From contig JALIZF010001017.1 in assembly GCA_029948255.1 (NCBI GenBank), positions 62,001 through 126,000 of the forward strand: DNA of 64,000 bases, in the 5' to 3' direction. How positions within the stretch are numbered: position 1 is the first letter of the stretch; every line of letters starts with the position of its first letter. This DNA is from Telmatactis stephensoni (Eukaryota; Cnidaria; Anthozoa; Actiniaria; Isophelliidae). Under the pieces are notes generated by a model that worked only from the letters and a program-made list of their open reading frames with translations, had not been told where the DNA came from and made no database searches. Position numbers and translations under genes: made by a program. Of the stretch, positions 44,027 through 63,881 are shown piece by piece.

Positions 44027-46280
44027 GAACTCCCTTCCGACTTGTTAATATACTCCCAAAACATGCACTTCAATAATGTTTATCGTGTTAAATTAAGTTA
44101 AATTAACACTCTTACACTAGTTAAAAATACATGTTTGAAGTTGTTTATATGTGTTCGAATATGGTGTGGATCGAATATATAGTTAAGGTTTAAGGTGGAT
44201 CGAATGTGCCAGATGTAGTGGATCGAAACGACCATGGATCGAAACAACCGGATACCAGATCAAGATGACCGAATTCTAAATGGGGACAAGATTGTACTTT
44301 AACAAACACTTAACGAAACAAGAATCACTGTAAAATAGACATTGCAATACAATTGAAACTAGACTTTAAAAATAAAAAAATCAATGCAAATACAGTCAAT
44401 TGTTGAATTTCACGCCCTTGAATCCCGTATTTCATTTAACCCACCCACTTTCTATTCCCCTTTCTGTCCCTTTCCTCTTTATCCTCCTCCAAACTTTCTC
44501 GATCTATTTTGTTTTTTTCCTCTGTTTTCCCTTTCACATTTTAATTCTGTTTTACCCTTTATCCCACTATGATCGCATTTCTTATTATTTTTCATTTATA
44601 ATCTATTTCTAATCTATTTCTTTCCTTCTTCTTTCCTTTGTTGCTCCAGTTTATGAATTGAAAGGGCCGCGAGTCTCTCATCCCGCCATTTTCGGCGCTC
44701 ATCAATTTTGTCAAGAGGTACGGTTCGATTCAAGTCCTCCTCGAGTTTGTCTAGCGTTGCTCCACTGAGAGGTCTGGGACTTCCTTGCTCGTGGCAAATC
44801 CTTTCAATGCTCGGCCCATACTTCTCGCAACAATCACGGATCCCTGAAAGAAACACCGCAGTTAAGCAGTATTTATAGATTTCCATTACGTTACCAATGC
44901 ATTCTTTTAGGCCGGGAAAATAAATTCTGAGCTCAGCAAACTCCACAAACAATGATAATAATGTGAAGATTAGGGTCCTCTGGGACCCAGGGTGAAGGGG
45001 GGAGGGGAAACTTTAGCCTCGCCTCACCTCCCCCTCTAAGGACAGCAGATTTATAGCTTACCATTTGCATTCACGTGCATTGTCTCAAATGAACCAATCA
45101 GAGCATATCTTGGACCAAGTCCTTGTGTAAAGACAGGAACTCCCTTCCGACTTGTTAATATACTCCCAAAACATGCACTTTAATGTTTATTGTGAAGTTA
45201 AATTAACACTCTTACACTAGTTAAAAATACATGTTTGAAGTTGTTTATATCATTATATGTGTGGATCGAATATATCTCAAGGTGGATCGAATGTGTCAGA
45301 TGCAGTCAAAACGACCTGGATCGAAACGACCATGGATCGAAACAACCGGGTACCAGATCAAGATGACCGAATTCTAAATGGGGATAAGATTGTACTTTAA
45401 CAAACACTTAACGAAACAAGAATCACTGTAAAATAGACATTGCAATACAATTGAAACTAGACTGTGAAAATAAAATAAAAATCAATGCAAATACAGTCAA
45501 TTGTACGTTGAATTTCACTTGAATCCCGTTTTTCATTTAATCCACCCACTTTCTATTCCCCTTTCTTTCCCTTTCCTCTTTATTATCCTCCAAACTTTCT
45601 CTATTTTGTTTTTCCCTATGTTTTCCCTTTCACATTTTAATTCTGTTTTACACTTTATCATCCCATTTCTTATTATTTTTCATTTATAACCTATTTCTTT
45701 CCTTCTTCTTTCCTCTGTTGCTCCAGTTTATGAATTGAAAGGACCGCGAGTCTCTCATCCCGCCATTTTCGGCGCTCATCAATTTTGTCAAGAGGTACGG
45801 TTCGATTAAAGTCTTCCTCGAGTTTGTCTAGCGTTGCTCCACTGAGAGGTCTGGGACTTCCTTGCTCGTGGCAAATCCTTTCAATGTTCGCCCCAAACCT
45901 CTCGCAATAATCACGGACCCCTGAAAGAAATGCCATTAAGCGGTTAAGCAGTATTTATAAATCTATAGATTTTTATTGCGTTATAATAATAATAATAATA
46001 ATAACTTTATTTATATAGCGCACAAAATCTAAAAATCCTAAGGCGCGTTACCAAACATCCTCTGGGACCCGTGATTATTGCGAGAAAGGGGAGGGGGAGG
46101 AGGGAAGAGGAGGGAGGGAGGGAAGGAAGGGGAAACTTTTGCCTTGCCTCACCTCCCCCTCACCTTTCGCTCTGGGGCCCTAAGGACAGCAGATTTATAG
46201 CTCACCATTTGCGTTCAAGTGCATTGTCTCAAATGGACCAATCAGAGCATATCTTGGACCAAGTCCTTGTGTGAATACAG
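44027..46280. repeat. Tandem segmental duplication, two units of about 1.1 kb
   Basis: Unit 1 (44027-45136) and unit 2 (45137-46280) both start with GAACTCCCTTCCGACTTGTT and run colinearly, with small indels, to the ACCAAGTCCTTGTGTxAAxACAG stretch. Each carries the last exon of CRYL1 and all or part of the exon before it. Unit 2 alone has an (ATA)n run near 45982 followed by CTTTATTTATATAGCGC. Confidence 0.93.
44614..45136 (-). pseudogene. CRYL1: Duplicated 3' end of CRYL1 (last exon plus truncated penultimate exon)
   Basis: The exon 44614-44843 encodes [20 protein letters not shown]... through to the stop, still fully open, with an intact acceptor TTTCTTTCAG. The preceding exon (donor edge at 45062) keeps [12 protein letters not shown](S)FETMH but is cut at the duplication joint near 45136, losing its first third. 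It lies downstream of the true CRYL1 stop on the same strand. It could be dead, or serve as an alternative 3' end if transcription reads through unit 2. The open last exon suggests either recent origin or use. Confidence 0.8.
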
Positions 46281-49200
46281 TGTCTACATCCTCTGAACTA
46301 CAAACACCATCCTTCAAAATAGAACAGAAATCAACTCTTAGAAACTTCCAAATTATTTCCCCAGGGGAGAGGGAGAGCTCCCATAAATTTTGGATGGGGA
46401 TGAGCTTTGTACCTTTTGGTCAAAACATGGGATTTGGTACCCATTATCGTAATATAATAATAATTTAATGGACTTGTAAAGTGCTTATTACATCATGAAA
46501 TGATCACAGGCACATAAGCTATAAGTGCTTGTGGTCAGACACTGGTTCTTTTATGCAGGGTAGCAAAGGAGGGGTATCAATCATGTATGGAAATTTTTAT
46601 TCAATCACACACTGATACTTGTCATGAAATAGCATATCATGCATTATTCATTGATTTATTCATGTATTTCACTCTATTCACGCATCACACAAAATCCCTT
46701 TGCTACCCTGTTTACAGAACTCAGTACTAAATTGAGATTTTGTAAGCTTTTATTGCTTGCTACCTTACAGGGGTAGAAATAGCTTGAGCCACACCAATAT
46801 TGATACCTTTTAGGGTGGAAGTTCCTGATCATTCCCAAACAAAATATATGGGCATCTTCTCCACCCCTTCCCAGAGATTATTTATCACCATCCAGGGGCA
46901 TAGCGGGGCCTGAACAAAAGGGGGGCAATTTTCTTGAGATCAAGTTCCCGCCAAAATATGTTAATTAATTCCCAAGGAAGAACAATTTGAGACAAAAGCA
47001 CGTGGGAGTTTGTCCAGCATTGAGAAACCAAAATAAACTTCGTCCATGTATGGAATATACTTGAGACAAAATTTAAATATTGTGAGTTAAATTAAAAAAC
47101 TTTAAAGTGATATCACTGACATACTCCTTCAGACAACAGCTCAAGCCCCCCTTGCTCCCCTCGCTACGCCACTGTCACAATCATGATCATCATTCATCTT
47201 GATTACCTCCACTAGCCTCCACGCTTCTGCAATGATCGCATACTGCAGTCTATTAAGAAGAAAGCCATCAACTTCTTTCTTAACCACTACGGGCGACTGT
47301 CCAATGTCTTTCATTAGACTGACTGTCTTGTCCACTACACAACTGTCTGTCCATGGTGCTGGGACAACCTCCACTAGAGGGAGGTAATTTGGTGGATTAA
47401 CCTATCAAAACAACAACAAGAAATGGAAGTTCGCTGGGTATATTTTCAGGGGAAATTGAATGGTGGTGAAGATGACTTTGTCCATTTGTCTTGCATAACT
47501 CAAACCCCGGGAGGGGGGGGGGGACTCCTATATATAAGAGGACGGGGATGCTCGTCGGAAACTTTGAAAATGACCCCTAAAAGGTACCTGAGTGGGAGTG
47601 GCAACAATTGCCAGTTGGGATTCTTAAACACTTTATCTTTGATTATATTTCATTTCATTTCAGTTAATTTCAACCGCATTTGATTATATACATATAGATA
47701 TTTGCGGTATATAAATCTTAAACATTATTATTATTATTATTATAATAACAATTTATTTCTACCCCTAAAAGGTACCAATTCAAAAACAATAATAAAGAAT
47801 TAAAGTAATGAAACACTTGTTATCGATGTGCTTTGAAGATTGAATTCAGATCATCGAAATCGTCCCTTTCATGCTTATTTTAGGTAGATTATTTACCCCA
47901 AAACAGTCCCTAAAAGGTACTAGCTATGTCTCTGGTAGTCCACTTAAGTCTGAGACACCCTAAAAGGTACCAGATTGCAGATTTTGACCCCTAAAAGGTA
48001 CAATGAGCATCCCCGTCTATTTACGATTGGAGCCCCCCCCCCCCCCCCCCCCCGGGACTCAAACCAGGGCTCCCCGCCATTAAGTGTTGGCAACCAGTTA
48101 AAAAAACAGCTACTTTGAATTTTGAGCCTGATCCTGGGCCGGTTGTTCGAAGGGTGATTAATGCTAATCCTGGGTTAAAATGAATGGTTTTCTTTAAAAT
48201 AATTTAATCCTGGGTTAACACTAACCGTCTTTTGAACAACTGGGCCCTGCTGTGAAAGGCTTAATTAATATGTGAATGAACAGTGAAAGCTGCGACATAC
48301 TTTTTACATCCTAGCTGTCTCCTCTAAAACTTAATGGGAAACCTGTCCAACCACCTTTTGATAATAAATATCTGTAGTCCTGCCTGGGTGTCAAAGATAC
48401 CCTCCAGTTTAAAATTTTATGAGATTCCCTAAAAGATGTTTAATGATGCAAATGATGATAATGATGGCAGCACCTGTGATTGGTTTTTACAATTATGATG
48501 ATGATGGTGGTGGTGGTTGTCATGGTAACAGTGATGGTAATCCAGCTTATCATAATGACGGCAATAATACAGTAAGCCAGATTTTAATAATCACAACAAA
48601 ATACTACTTACTGGATGTGCTACAATGCATCTATTTCTATGAGTGAGCTCCTCACTAAACTTTGATGGAACAATACATGAAGAAGAGCTTGCAAAAATGA
48701 TCTCTTTATTTGATATACTCTTATCAAGGTTTGAAAAAACTTTCTTTTTAAGGTCAACATTTTCTGGAATGCATTCCTGGAAAGAAGAAGCAGACTCACA
48801 ATAAAGTTATACCATAGGGAAATGAATATGACATGCAATGGTGGTAGCTTGTGGACAATAGTGGCTAACTTCAGACAGTAGAGCTTCACTTGCTCGGAAC
48901 GTCTTTTCCCATTGGTTCATTGCAACAAAAGAATCTATTGTTATTATTAAATCGCCAGTTGTTTTATTTCTTTTGTTTAAATTCTAGTTGAGTAATAAAC
49001 CAATTGGATGGCATCTTCTGAGACAGTGCGACCTTACCAACTTCAGAGGTGGATCCAGGATTATCTTCAGGAGGGATGGCGGGTGGCGGATGCAGTGTTA
49101 TTAATAGTAAGAATCAAAATCAACCCCCCGAGAGCATATTTTAGAGAAGTATCAAGAAGCAAGGGCCCAAAGTCATCTCAGAAGGAGGGTGCACCCTTTC

Positions 49201-52200
49201 TCTAAATCTATGCCTGTACTTTTCTGCTTGTCAGGAGTTTCATGCAAAATAGAGCATCTACAGACAATAATTTTTCTATGCTGGTGACATCAATTTAAAG
49301 TGAAGATGAACTGGGTAAAGAAGCTGATTGGTCAAGTCTGGGTAGCCCCCTAATTTTCATTAGTTTAACTTCAGTTGGTAGTTTGAAAGCAAAACAGCCA
49401 AAAATAGGTGAATATCCTTTGTGAAACCGATTCGAAACAAACTTTCATTTTCAATATTTTCAATATTTTCATTTTCAATATTTTCAATATTTTCAATATT
49501 TGGCACTCAAATAGGCCTACTAAGGGCATTTAGTTTTGTTTGAAAACCTTCTCAATAGCAACTATCAGATGCCTTAGTTCGGTGTATATACACAGGAAAA
49601 AATGTCAATAATTTCCCAGCTTGGGTCAAACATGGGACTTCCCCGGGAAATCTGTTCTATTTTTACAAGTTTGGGTATAATTATAGATTCCCATGTAAAA
49701 TAGAACAGATTCCCAGTTTAGACTCAGGGACACCCCAAGTTGTGAAATGACATTTTTTTCTTGTGATAGGGTCATATAGGCCCACAAAATAGACTTAAAG
49801 CTTATCATGCACAGAAACATTGAGCTCAACTTGTATGCATGCAGTCAAAGCTCCTGTAAGCCATCACCTAAAGGTGGTCACTTTAGGGAGATGGTGACCT
49901 ATGAGTATATGTTAATCCTATCACAAACCCACTTTTGTTTTATGGTCATGGGTGAGAGTAGTGATGAAAGTTTTTATCAATAAGTGAACTTCAAAGTGGG
50001 ACTATGATCAAAATTATTCAAAGTTTGATTTAGCTAAAACTTCAATGAAAGAATCTCAAAGAGCCACATAATTGCTGGATAATTTGTTTTCTCAAAATTC
50101 CAATTGGAAGTATTAGATTTTTATAAATCTTTGGAGGTGTCAATGAGATCATCTACTCGACCCACAACTTTCCTCCATACATTTCTTTGTATTATTTTAG
50201 ATTTTTGAACTATTTTTATTTAATTAATTATTTCTTTGAAACTAAAAGTTTGTGCGAAGGAGTTTTCTTACATTACTTGTGCTTAAGATTCATGACCTGG
50301 CCAGTTTTCATCCATGCAGATTATGTTGAGATATTTTGATTATAAAGTACCAAGAAATGTATGGAGCTGAATGTTTTGGTTGAGAAGATGACGTCAGTAC
50401 TGACATCTCTAACGATTCCTAAAAATATAGCACTTCCCCTTGTAATATTGATTAAAAAATTTAACTAGTGATTATCAGACCTCTGAGGAATTATTTAATG
50501 AAGTTTCAGCTAAATTAAATTTCAGACAATTTTGATCATAGTCCCACTTTAAGGCAAACAATAGTTACTATAAATTACTGTGTAGATTATTTTTATGCTT
50601 TCAAAAAATACCCTTTTAGTTACCTGAACATAAAATGCACCATTTAAAGCCTCCTCTAGATTACCACACACCGACACTAGTTTTAAAGCTTCCACGGCAG
50701 TCTTTATTGGTCCCTTTATCATGTTTTTCTCTTCCATTTGTTTAAGTTGCTGTTCAATGCTTATCATAGCACTTTGCAATTGACTGAGAACAGCATCAAA
50801 TAGTACAACTTGGTATCCTGCGCTGCTGAACAACTACAATAAAACAAAGTATTTTAGAGTCCACAATTATGGGTTAAAGCAAGGGGAACTCTTACTTAGC
50901 TAAGAGCTGTTTCAAAAGCATAAAAATACATTCTATATGTTCTTCAATGTTTAAGCTATTGGTGGCATATGCTATGAATGGCATAGAAGTGAGAGAACTT
51001 GCCTGGCACCTAGCTGTCTTTACTGACGTAGGTGTTCAACTACTTACTTGGATAATTGAATTGAGTTTGTTTGATGTATTACTCTCTACCGTACCATAAG
51101 GGATTTTTTTTATTGGGATCTCATGTGCAAACTAGTGTACATAGTGTTCATACTGAAATTTTCTATGCTTTTCTATGCATCCCATCCTCGTCGCCAAATG
51201 TTGTGTACTGTCCATTTCTTTACGAACTACCAATCTATTTTATTTTTATTTTATTTTATTAGCTTCGTCATTGCCGTTAGGAAATATAAATAAAGTTAAA
51301 CTATTAATTGACAATGACAGGGTTGACCGCAACCCTGGAACCAACGTGGCTCCCAACTCACTAGCTTACACAGGAAGCCCAACTAACATATGACATCTTT
51401 CTTTGTAAAGATTAGTAACTTACTGTTGACCAGCATCGCCCAATGAGACCACTAGGAAAATAAAATATAAAGAGTCGTTCAGTAAATAAAAATTCTATAT
51501 AGAGCAGCTTTAATATGACAAGGAAGTGGTATAGTCTTGGCACGGCATGGTTACCGCAGGAATTTCAAATGTTTTTATAGACATTACGGCACTAACGTAA
51601 CACAGTCATGGTATGGCGCTGTAAGTTTCCCACTCATACGAAAACCACTCTATTCTTGGCCTGATTAAGTAACCAACAATTCTGGTCAGAATGTCTGGGA
51701 CATTCAAGTACAAAACCGTATTTTTCATCATCCAATATATAAATTTATTTATCATTGATTCTCTGCTTTTTCCTCCCCCCTCCCCCTCCGAACAATGTTG
51801 CAGTTACCAGGGCATGTACCCATCTTTCCCAGTCCCAACTGAAAGACAACATTGAGCGGAGAGGGAGGGGGGAGGGCATTGGTAGGGTCAGGGTTGTTCA
51901 AAATCCATCCTGTCCCAAACTAATTAGTTCAGGATTAAAGCAATCCGCCATTGATCATTGGGATACCAGTGGTGTATCAATAATTGTTAATTATTAACAC
52001 CTACTTCACCTCTCACTGCCATGCAGTAACTACATTTCACATCACAAACAGAAATGAAATTACAGAGGGCTATTCTACCTTGGACAGCTGCCTACTTCAC
52101 ATCTTATTAAAAATCCTGGATCCTCTGATAATTATGCTTATTTACCTATGTGCACAATATTGACCCTTTCAAAATCATTGAACTTTGAAGCTGAGACCAA

Positions 52201-52629
52201 AATGGCCCCTGGGTACACTAGAAATAGATGAATTTTCATATTGTTTTATCTATGAATTTGCTACACAAATTTATCATGTTGGGAATACTAAATGCTTCTC
52301 TCGGTCGCTGTTTGAAACATCCATGTACACACACTTCTTTAAAATCAACTAATCAACAAATTACCTATATTTTGGTCTCATCTATGTTTTGAATGGTCAT
52401 TGTTTGTGCAAATCTAGCTATACACACTGTAGATGAGTGCATATATGGTGGTCTGAAATTATTTATTGGTTTAAAAATTATCATTAATTATAATCTCTGA
52501 CAATAGCAAATAAAAATCAACCTGGATTGAATTTTTCAACCCAAAAATAATTTCAAACTACAACATATACAGGGGCATAATATCGTCTTACCTTCCAATT
52601 ATAGCAACCTTTCCTTTAGAATCAGACAT
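45691..52629 (-). CDS. CRYL1: Lambda-crystallin homologue, L-gulonate 3-dehydrogenase (3-hydroxyacyl-CoA dehydrogenase family)
   Basis: Seven exons (minus): 52592-52629, 51424-51451, 50624-50833, 48612-48776, 47207-47401, 46206-46311 and 45691-45920. They encode 323 residues (human 319). It is a cytosolic NAD-dependent enzyme that oxidises L-gulonate in the glucuronate/pentulose route. The N-terminal Rossmann loop is [13 protein letters not shown] (GxGxxG across exons 1-2). [14 protein letters not shown], the [10 protein letters not shown] substrate loop, the AHPVNPP motif with the family's catalytic-region His, and [16 protein letters not shown] follow. The C-terminal helical domain ends in a Lys-rich tail. 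Exon 2 is only 28 nt. The last two exons are in unit 2 of the tandem duplication, and a second copy lies downstream. Confidence 0.95.
47503..48062. mobile_element. Large MITE of the ACTCC/TTTTAGGGGT group in CRYL1 intron
   Basis: CCCCGGGAGGGGG...ACTCC on the left and a CCCCCCCGGGACT end on the right flank arms GACGGGGATGCTCGTCGG and GAGCATCCCCGTC. CCCTAAAAGGTACC words occur five or more times, the reverse of the pattern at 26749-27138. Length about 560 bp. Confidence 0.85.
48135..48246. mobile_element. 112-bp palindromic MITE, TGGGCC family
   Basis: Ends TGGGCCGGTTGTTCGAAGGG and TTTTGAACAACTGGGCCC are inverted. The inside matches the copy at 31814-31926 almost base for base. It lies 70 bp after the element at 47503-48062 in a CRYL1 intron. 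Confidence 0.85.
49040..49215. mobile_element. MITE, GGATCCAG family, in CRYL1 intron
   Basis: CAGAGGTGGATCCAGGATTA on the left, and GGAGGGTGCACCCTTTCTCT followed by AAATCTATGCCTG on the right, match the ends of the 20128-20306 copy. Confidence 0.65.
49440..49740. repeat. TTTTCAATA minisatellite and adjacent palindrome
   Basis: TTTCAATAT is repeated about seven times at 49445-49500. Further on, GGGAAATCTGTTCTATTTTA (about 49646) is matched by TAAAATAGAACAGATTCCCA (about 49694), a foldback centred near 49675. Both are in the CRYL1 intron. Confidence 0.75.
49992..50553. mobile_element. MITE with AAAGTGGGACTATGATCAAA ends
   Basis: AAAGTGGGACTATGATCAAA at 49992 is matched by TTTGATCATAGTCCCACTTT at 50553. 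The element is about 560 bp, AT-rich and without coding capacity. It ends about 70 bp from the CRYL1 exon at 50624. Confidence 0.9.
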
Positions 52630-54100
52630 TATTATTGTCACTGGTAGTTTATTCCAAGTAGAATGATTATCACCAACAATTGGTCAAACACTGCACGATA
52701 AGCAAATGTACATGTATAAAATATTGAATAGCTAGATGGAGGGAGGGTTGGTAGATGGATCAGCAGTTGGATGAATGGACAGAGAGATGGATGGATGAAT
52801 GGATGGTGGTCATGGTCGGTAGGAGATACACTTGAACGGACACCTCCCATAAGCAGACATCTCCCATAAGCGGACAGCAAACGAACAGCAACATTTTCAA
52901 CCTCCCATAAGTGGACACCTCTTGTCAACAGACGCCAATTCTGCTCCCAAGGGTATCCATTTATGGGAGGTTCAACTGTTTAAGAATAGATGGACAGACA
53001 GACAGACCGACAAGTGTTTACCACAGAAGCTGTAGAACAGCACTCTTTGAAAACAATGCAGAAATACAAAATGGTTCTACTGTTTTGCAAAAAAGTGGCT
53101 GGGTATTCTGAAGTTAAGCCTCAATATATGTGAAAATAGTACTATATCTAATAGAGGAACTATCATGAACAATATTCAAGTTATTTGAATAATGATTAAT
53201 TTGCTCGATGCCATTACAGTGCAAAGCCCATAAGTATGACCAGCTATAATGTATTCACATTCTTTTGAAAGAGCAATCATCCAATCAGCATCCAAGGAAT
53301 CTCTTATCTTATCTCCCATCTAAGCACTAATTGGAGGATGGCGAGACAAAAGACTTTAGACTTCAGACTGTTCACTGGTCACAGTTTTGAGCTTTGCACT
53401 TTAATGTATTTGAGTGTTTGTCTTAATCAGATAACAGTTTCAAGGTAGATGGATTAATAAGTGGACTTACCGATTCACTTTACCAAAACGAACCTTGGGA
53501 ACTCTCCAATTCATATGACAAGCACGTGCAGAATGAAGTCACCGCCCGCAAAAGCGTCCGGAGATGAGGTCACTTTACCCGCCTTTACCAAGGTCACAAA
53601 TTTTGGTAATCTTAGCAAAGGGCTATCGATAATAAGATACAAACATACACTTTTACCAAGAACTAAATCTGAACAGAACACAGAATAGAACTTGATTAGA
53701 AGTTGGAAAGAGTTGGTGTGAAACTTTGCACGATTTCACAAATTCCAACAGGCGTTGCTAGTATAAGCAGAGAAGAAACTGAAACCTAACCGGAAATTCC
53801 GTGATCATTCGTAACCCTTTGCAAGGGAGGGGAGGGCTCGTTTTAAGGAAGTCAATTTTACCAACATTCGTAAGGCAAACGAGATGAGAATTTGTAAATA
53901 CAAAAATAATTTGTAATTATTTTCGTGAGGACAAAAGTTTTGGATCTTTTTGTGGTCTTTATTTACAATTTTAGCGAACCATTTTGCTGATACCATTTTT
54001 CTACCTGCCCCTCCCCTAATACATTTCATGCTAAAGTATTTTCACTTTCCAGTCACGTGATATTTCCACGCGTTTTCATTGGATAAAACTAGAGCTCGAA
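52630..54100. other. Intergenic region between CRYL1 and the A20-like gene
   Basis: It holds a GGATGGATGAATGGA-type simple repeat near 52735-52810 and the CCTCCCATAAG element at 52830-52985. No coding exon is recognised. CRYL1 and the A20-like gene are divergent here, 1.9 kb apart. Confidence 0.55.
52830..52985. mobile_element. MITE with CCTCCCATAAG repeats
   Basis: ACACCTCCCATAAGCAGACA, CAACCTCCCATAAGTGGACA and, at the right end in reverse, TTTATGGGAGGTTCAACTGT mark a small foldback related to the one at 15943-16098. Confidence 0.7.
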
Positions 54101-54116
54101 ACTAATTTTAGAAATC

Positions 54117-54126
54117 GGGGATTCCC
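54117..54126 (+). promoter_or_regulatory. Consensus NF-kB site upstream of the A20-like gene
   Basis: GGGGATTCCC fits the kB consensus GGGRNWYYCC at all ten positions. It lies about 235 bp before the TATA box and 440 bp before the ATG. A weaker kB-like word (GGGAAATTTC, minus strand, 54313-54322) is closer to the TATA box. In vertebrates the A20 promoter is switched on through kB sites, so the placement makes biological sense. Confidence 0.6.
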
Positions 54127-54351
54127 CCGAAAAATCCCGTTCAAAACAATACTAACAATTCGTGGAAAGAATACTAAAAGAGTTTATCGCTTTTCTGCTC
54201 TTACTTCAATTTGAATTATCACTTTGGTCAGTATATAATTTTTGAAAGCTAAAATTCTACCAACGTGGAATAGAGGCTAAAGGGAATTTTTTGAGTCGAT
54301 CCCAGTTCCTACGAAATTTCCCTTATCGATTCAGCGTACAGGTATAAGACT

Positions 54352-54360
54352 TATATAAAA
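54352..54360 (+). promoter_or_regulatory. TATA box of the A20-like gene
   Basis: TATATAAAA followed by GG is a near-ideal TATA box. A GTGAGTAAGT donor at 54400 and a TTTATTTCCGCAG acceptor ending at 54534 suggest a 135-bp intron in the 5' UTR before the ATG at 54557. Confidence 0.65.
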
Positions 54361-54556
54361 GGAATTATATAGCTATCGAGGAAGTTCAATTTTAAAAAAG
54401 TGAGTAAGTGTTTTATATATGGCTGTTCGCTTTAAAAGTAATTCATAATTTGTCTCGAAGGCGTTTATAGCACTCTTCGTAATTCTCAACAAAAGCTTGC
54501 ATCGTAAGTTCTGATAGAAAATTTATTTCCGCAGACCGTTACTGCTCAATTCCAAG

Positions 54557-62103
<7,547 letters not shown>

Positions 62104-63022
62104 ATTTGTATTGGTATTGGTTTTAGAACCGCAGTTGAGTACCGTTATAGAATGGCTTTGGCCGTAGAAATTATCAGTGGACCAACCATCGTAAACAAAC
62201 ACTGAACGGTTGGAAAATTAAGTATATAGAGTTATTAAAGCACAACTATTGGACAATGTGATGCCCTTTAAAAACATGATTTCTAGCTAGATATTCGAAA
62301 CGCGCTCTCAGGATGCACTGGGCGTGGTTACCCTCTAGCTATAGTGAACAAGTCCAAGTATATAACCATCAAAAACTTCCAGTGAAGTCACTAAAGGAAT
62401 CTCTCGATTTAAATTATGAATATCGAGTAAATTCGTTATGACATAGAAAACAGAAAATCATTTTTATAACAATTACTGCGCATGTTCGGAGAATATTAGC
62501 AAAATGGATAACTCGCGTACTTTTTGGAATAAAAGTTTTGATCATTACACTTGAATTATAAACCAATTCACACTGATATAGATTAAGTTAAAAGTGAACA
62601 ATGTGAATAGTACATTTTTAAGAATATATATTTTGCCAAGACGTAAATTTTTGGGGTAGGGGGTGGGGACTGATGACGCGCGCGTTTTCCACTTTCCGAG
62701 CATGCGCATAAGTATTTCACAAGCAATAACTGCCGTAGTGTTGGATCAGAAACGATGTTCAAACAACCAAACGAAACCAAAAAATAAATAAAGAAGCTTG
62801 CAAAGATTGAAAGCAGCTGGAAACTCGTTTAATTATTTGTGTGGCGTGAGTGTCAAATCTTAAAATCGAGGATAGAGACCTGAGGAATGATTCAAAGTAA
62901 TCGAAACAGCTATTGAATACTACCTAAGCCTATCTAGATTGTTCGACCGTACCTGCTTTGGCGGGTAAATAATAAGGATGTTTCAAGGACAATTGTACAA
63001 TTTGTATAGAAAGTACGGCCTT

Positions 63023-63320
63023 TAAGCCGGCGATACACGTTAATTGCAATTGTTTCGCGCTGGCAATGCAATTTTAGATTTTGTTGTAGAGAAAAATTGC
63101 AACGTCTGTCACGTCATCACTCTGCAACATTCAGTACGAGCGTGCAAAGTTTAAAATGTTACAGAGAAAAGTTCAAACTTTTGAACTTTCTGCAACATTT
63201 TTTGTTCCGACATCGTTGCCACCTATGTTGCCAGACATGATACACTCGACAATTTCACTCTCGCAACAAAATCCCTAAAATTGCATTGCAAGCGCAAATT
63301 GCCGTGTATCGCCGGCTTTC
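63023..63320. mobile_element. MITE with AAGCCGGCGATACACG ends
   Basis: AAGCCGGCGATACACGTTAA at 63024 and GCCGTGTATCGCCGGCTTT ending at 63319 are inverted. Inner words TTGCAATTGTTTCGCGC and GCATTGCAAGCGCAAATTGC also pair. About 297 bp. Confidence 0.88.
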
Positions 63321-63410
63321 AACTAGGCCTTGCTTACATGATGTGACCTGCATTAGAGTTCGGTATCGTAGTAGTTTGTTGCTTTCCATCTTACATCAGT
63401 TTAATCTGTT

Positions 63411-63514
63411 ACTGTAGTTTTTCACATGATCCGACATTTTATCAAATTGTAGGAAATGAAAATTTTCATTTCCTATAGTTTGATAAAATGTCGGATCATG
63501 TGAAAAACTGCAGT
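63411..63514. mobile_element. Nearly perfect 104-bp palindrome
   Basis: ACTGTAGTTTTTCACATGAT at 63411 pairs with ATCATGTGAAAAACTGCAGT ending at 63514. The arms continue through CCGACATTTTATCAAA and GGAAATGAAAA to a loop of nearly zero bases. It has very few mismatches. Confidence 0.92.
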
Positions 63515-63803
63515 AAAAAAAGAGTCGATTTTCATTATATCAGATTGTTTTGCTATTTTGAATTATCTAATCTATTACCTAGTAACTAGCTAGTGCTTGT
63601 AATTTAGCACGTGATTAACTTCATTGAGTAATCGGCGAAATCGAGTTAAAGTTTTGAAAATTAAGGTACGACCAAAAGGAATTCTGGGAATTTGAAATCT
63701 TTTTATGGCATCGTTAAAGTTTTTGAACTGTGCCCTTTGAGCAAACTAATATTCTACATCGCCAGCAAGCGTTGGAGCAAAAAAAAAAACTGCCGGCTCC
63801 AGC

Positions 63804-63881
63804 GAATTCTCAACCTCGTTCCCAGGGCCCTTCGGTTCCCCAAGCGAAAGGAAGGGCCTGGGAACGAGGTTGATTCAATTC
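63804..63881. mobile_element. 78-bp hairpin with CAACCTCGTTCCCAGG arms
   Basis: GAATTCTCAACCTCGTTCCC and GGGAACGAGGTTGATTCAAT are inverted around CCTTCGGTTCCCCAAGCGAA. This is a compact foldback, possibly a minimal MITE. Confidence 0.88.

Noticed and set aside
44384..44612. Phe/Pro/Leu frames before the duplicated CRYL1 exon (similar at 45501-45689)
   Set aside because: Both copies are 3' flank of the minus-strand CRYL1 exon, pyrimidine-rich, with no family or splice support.
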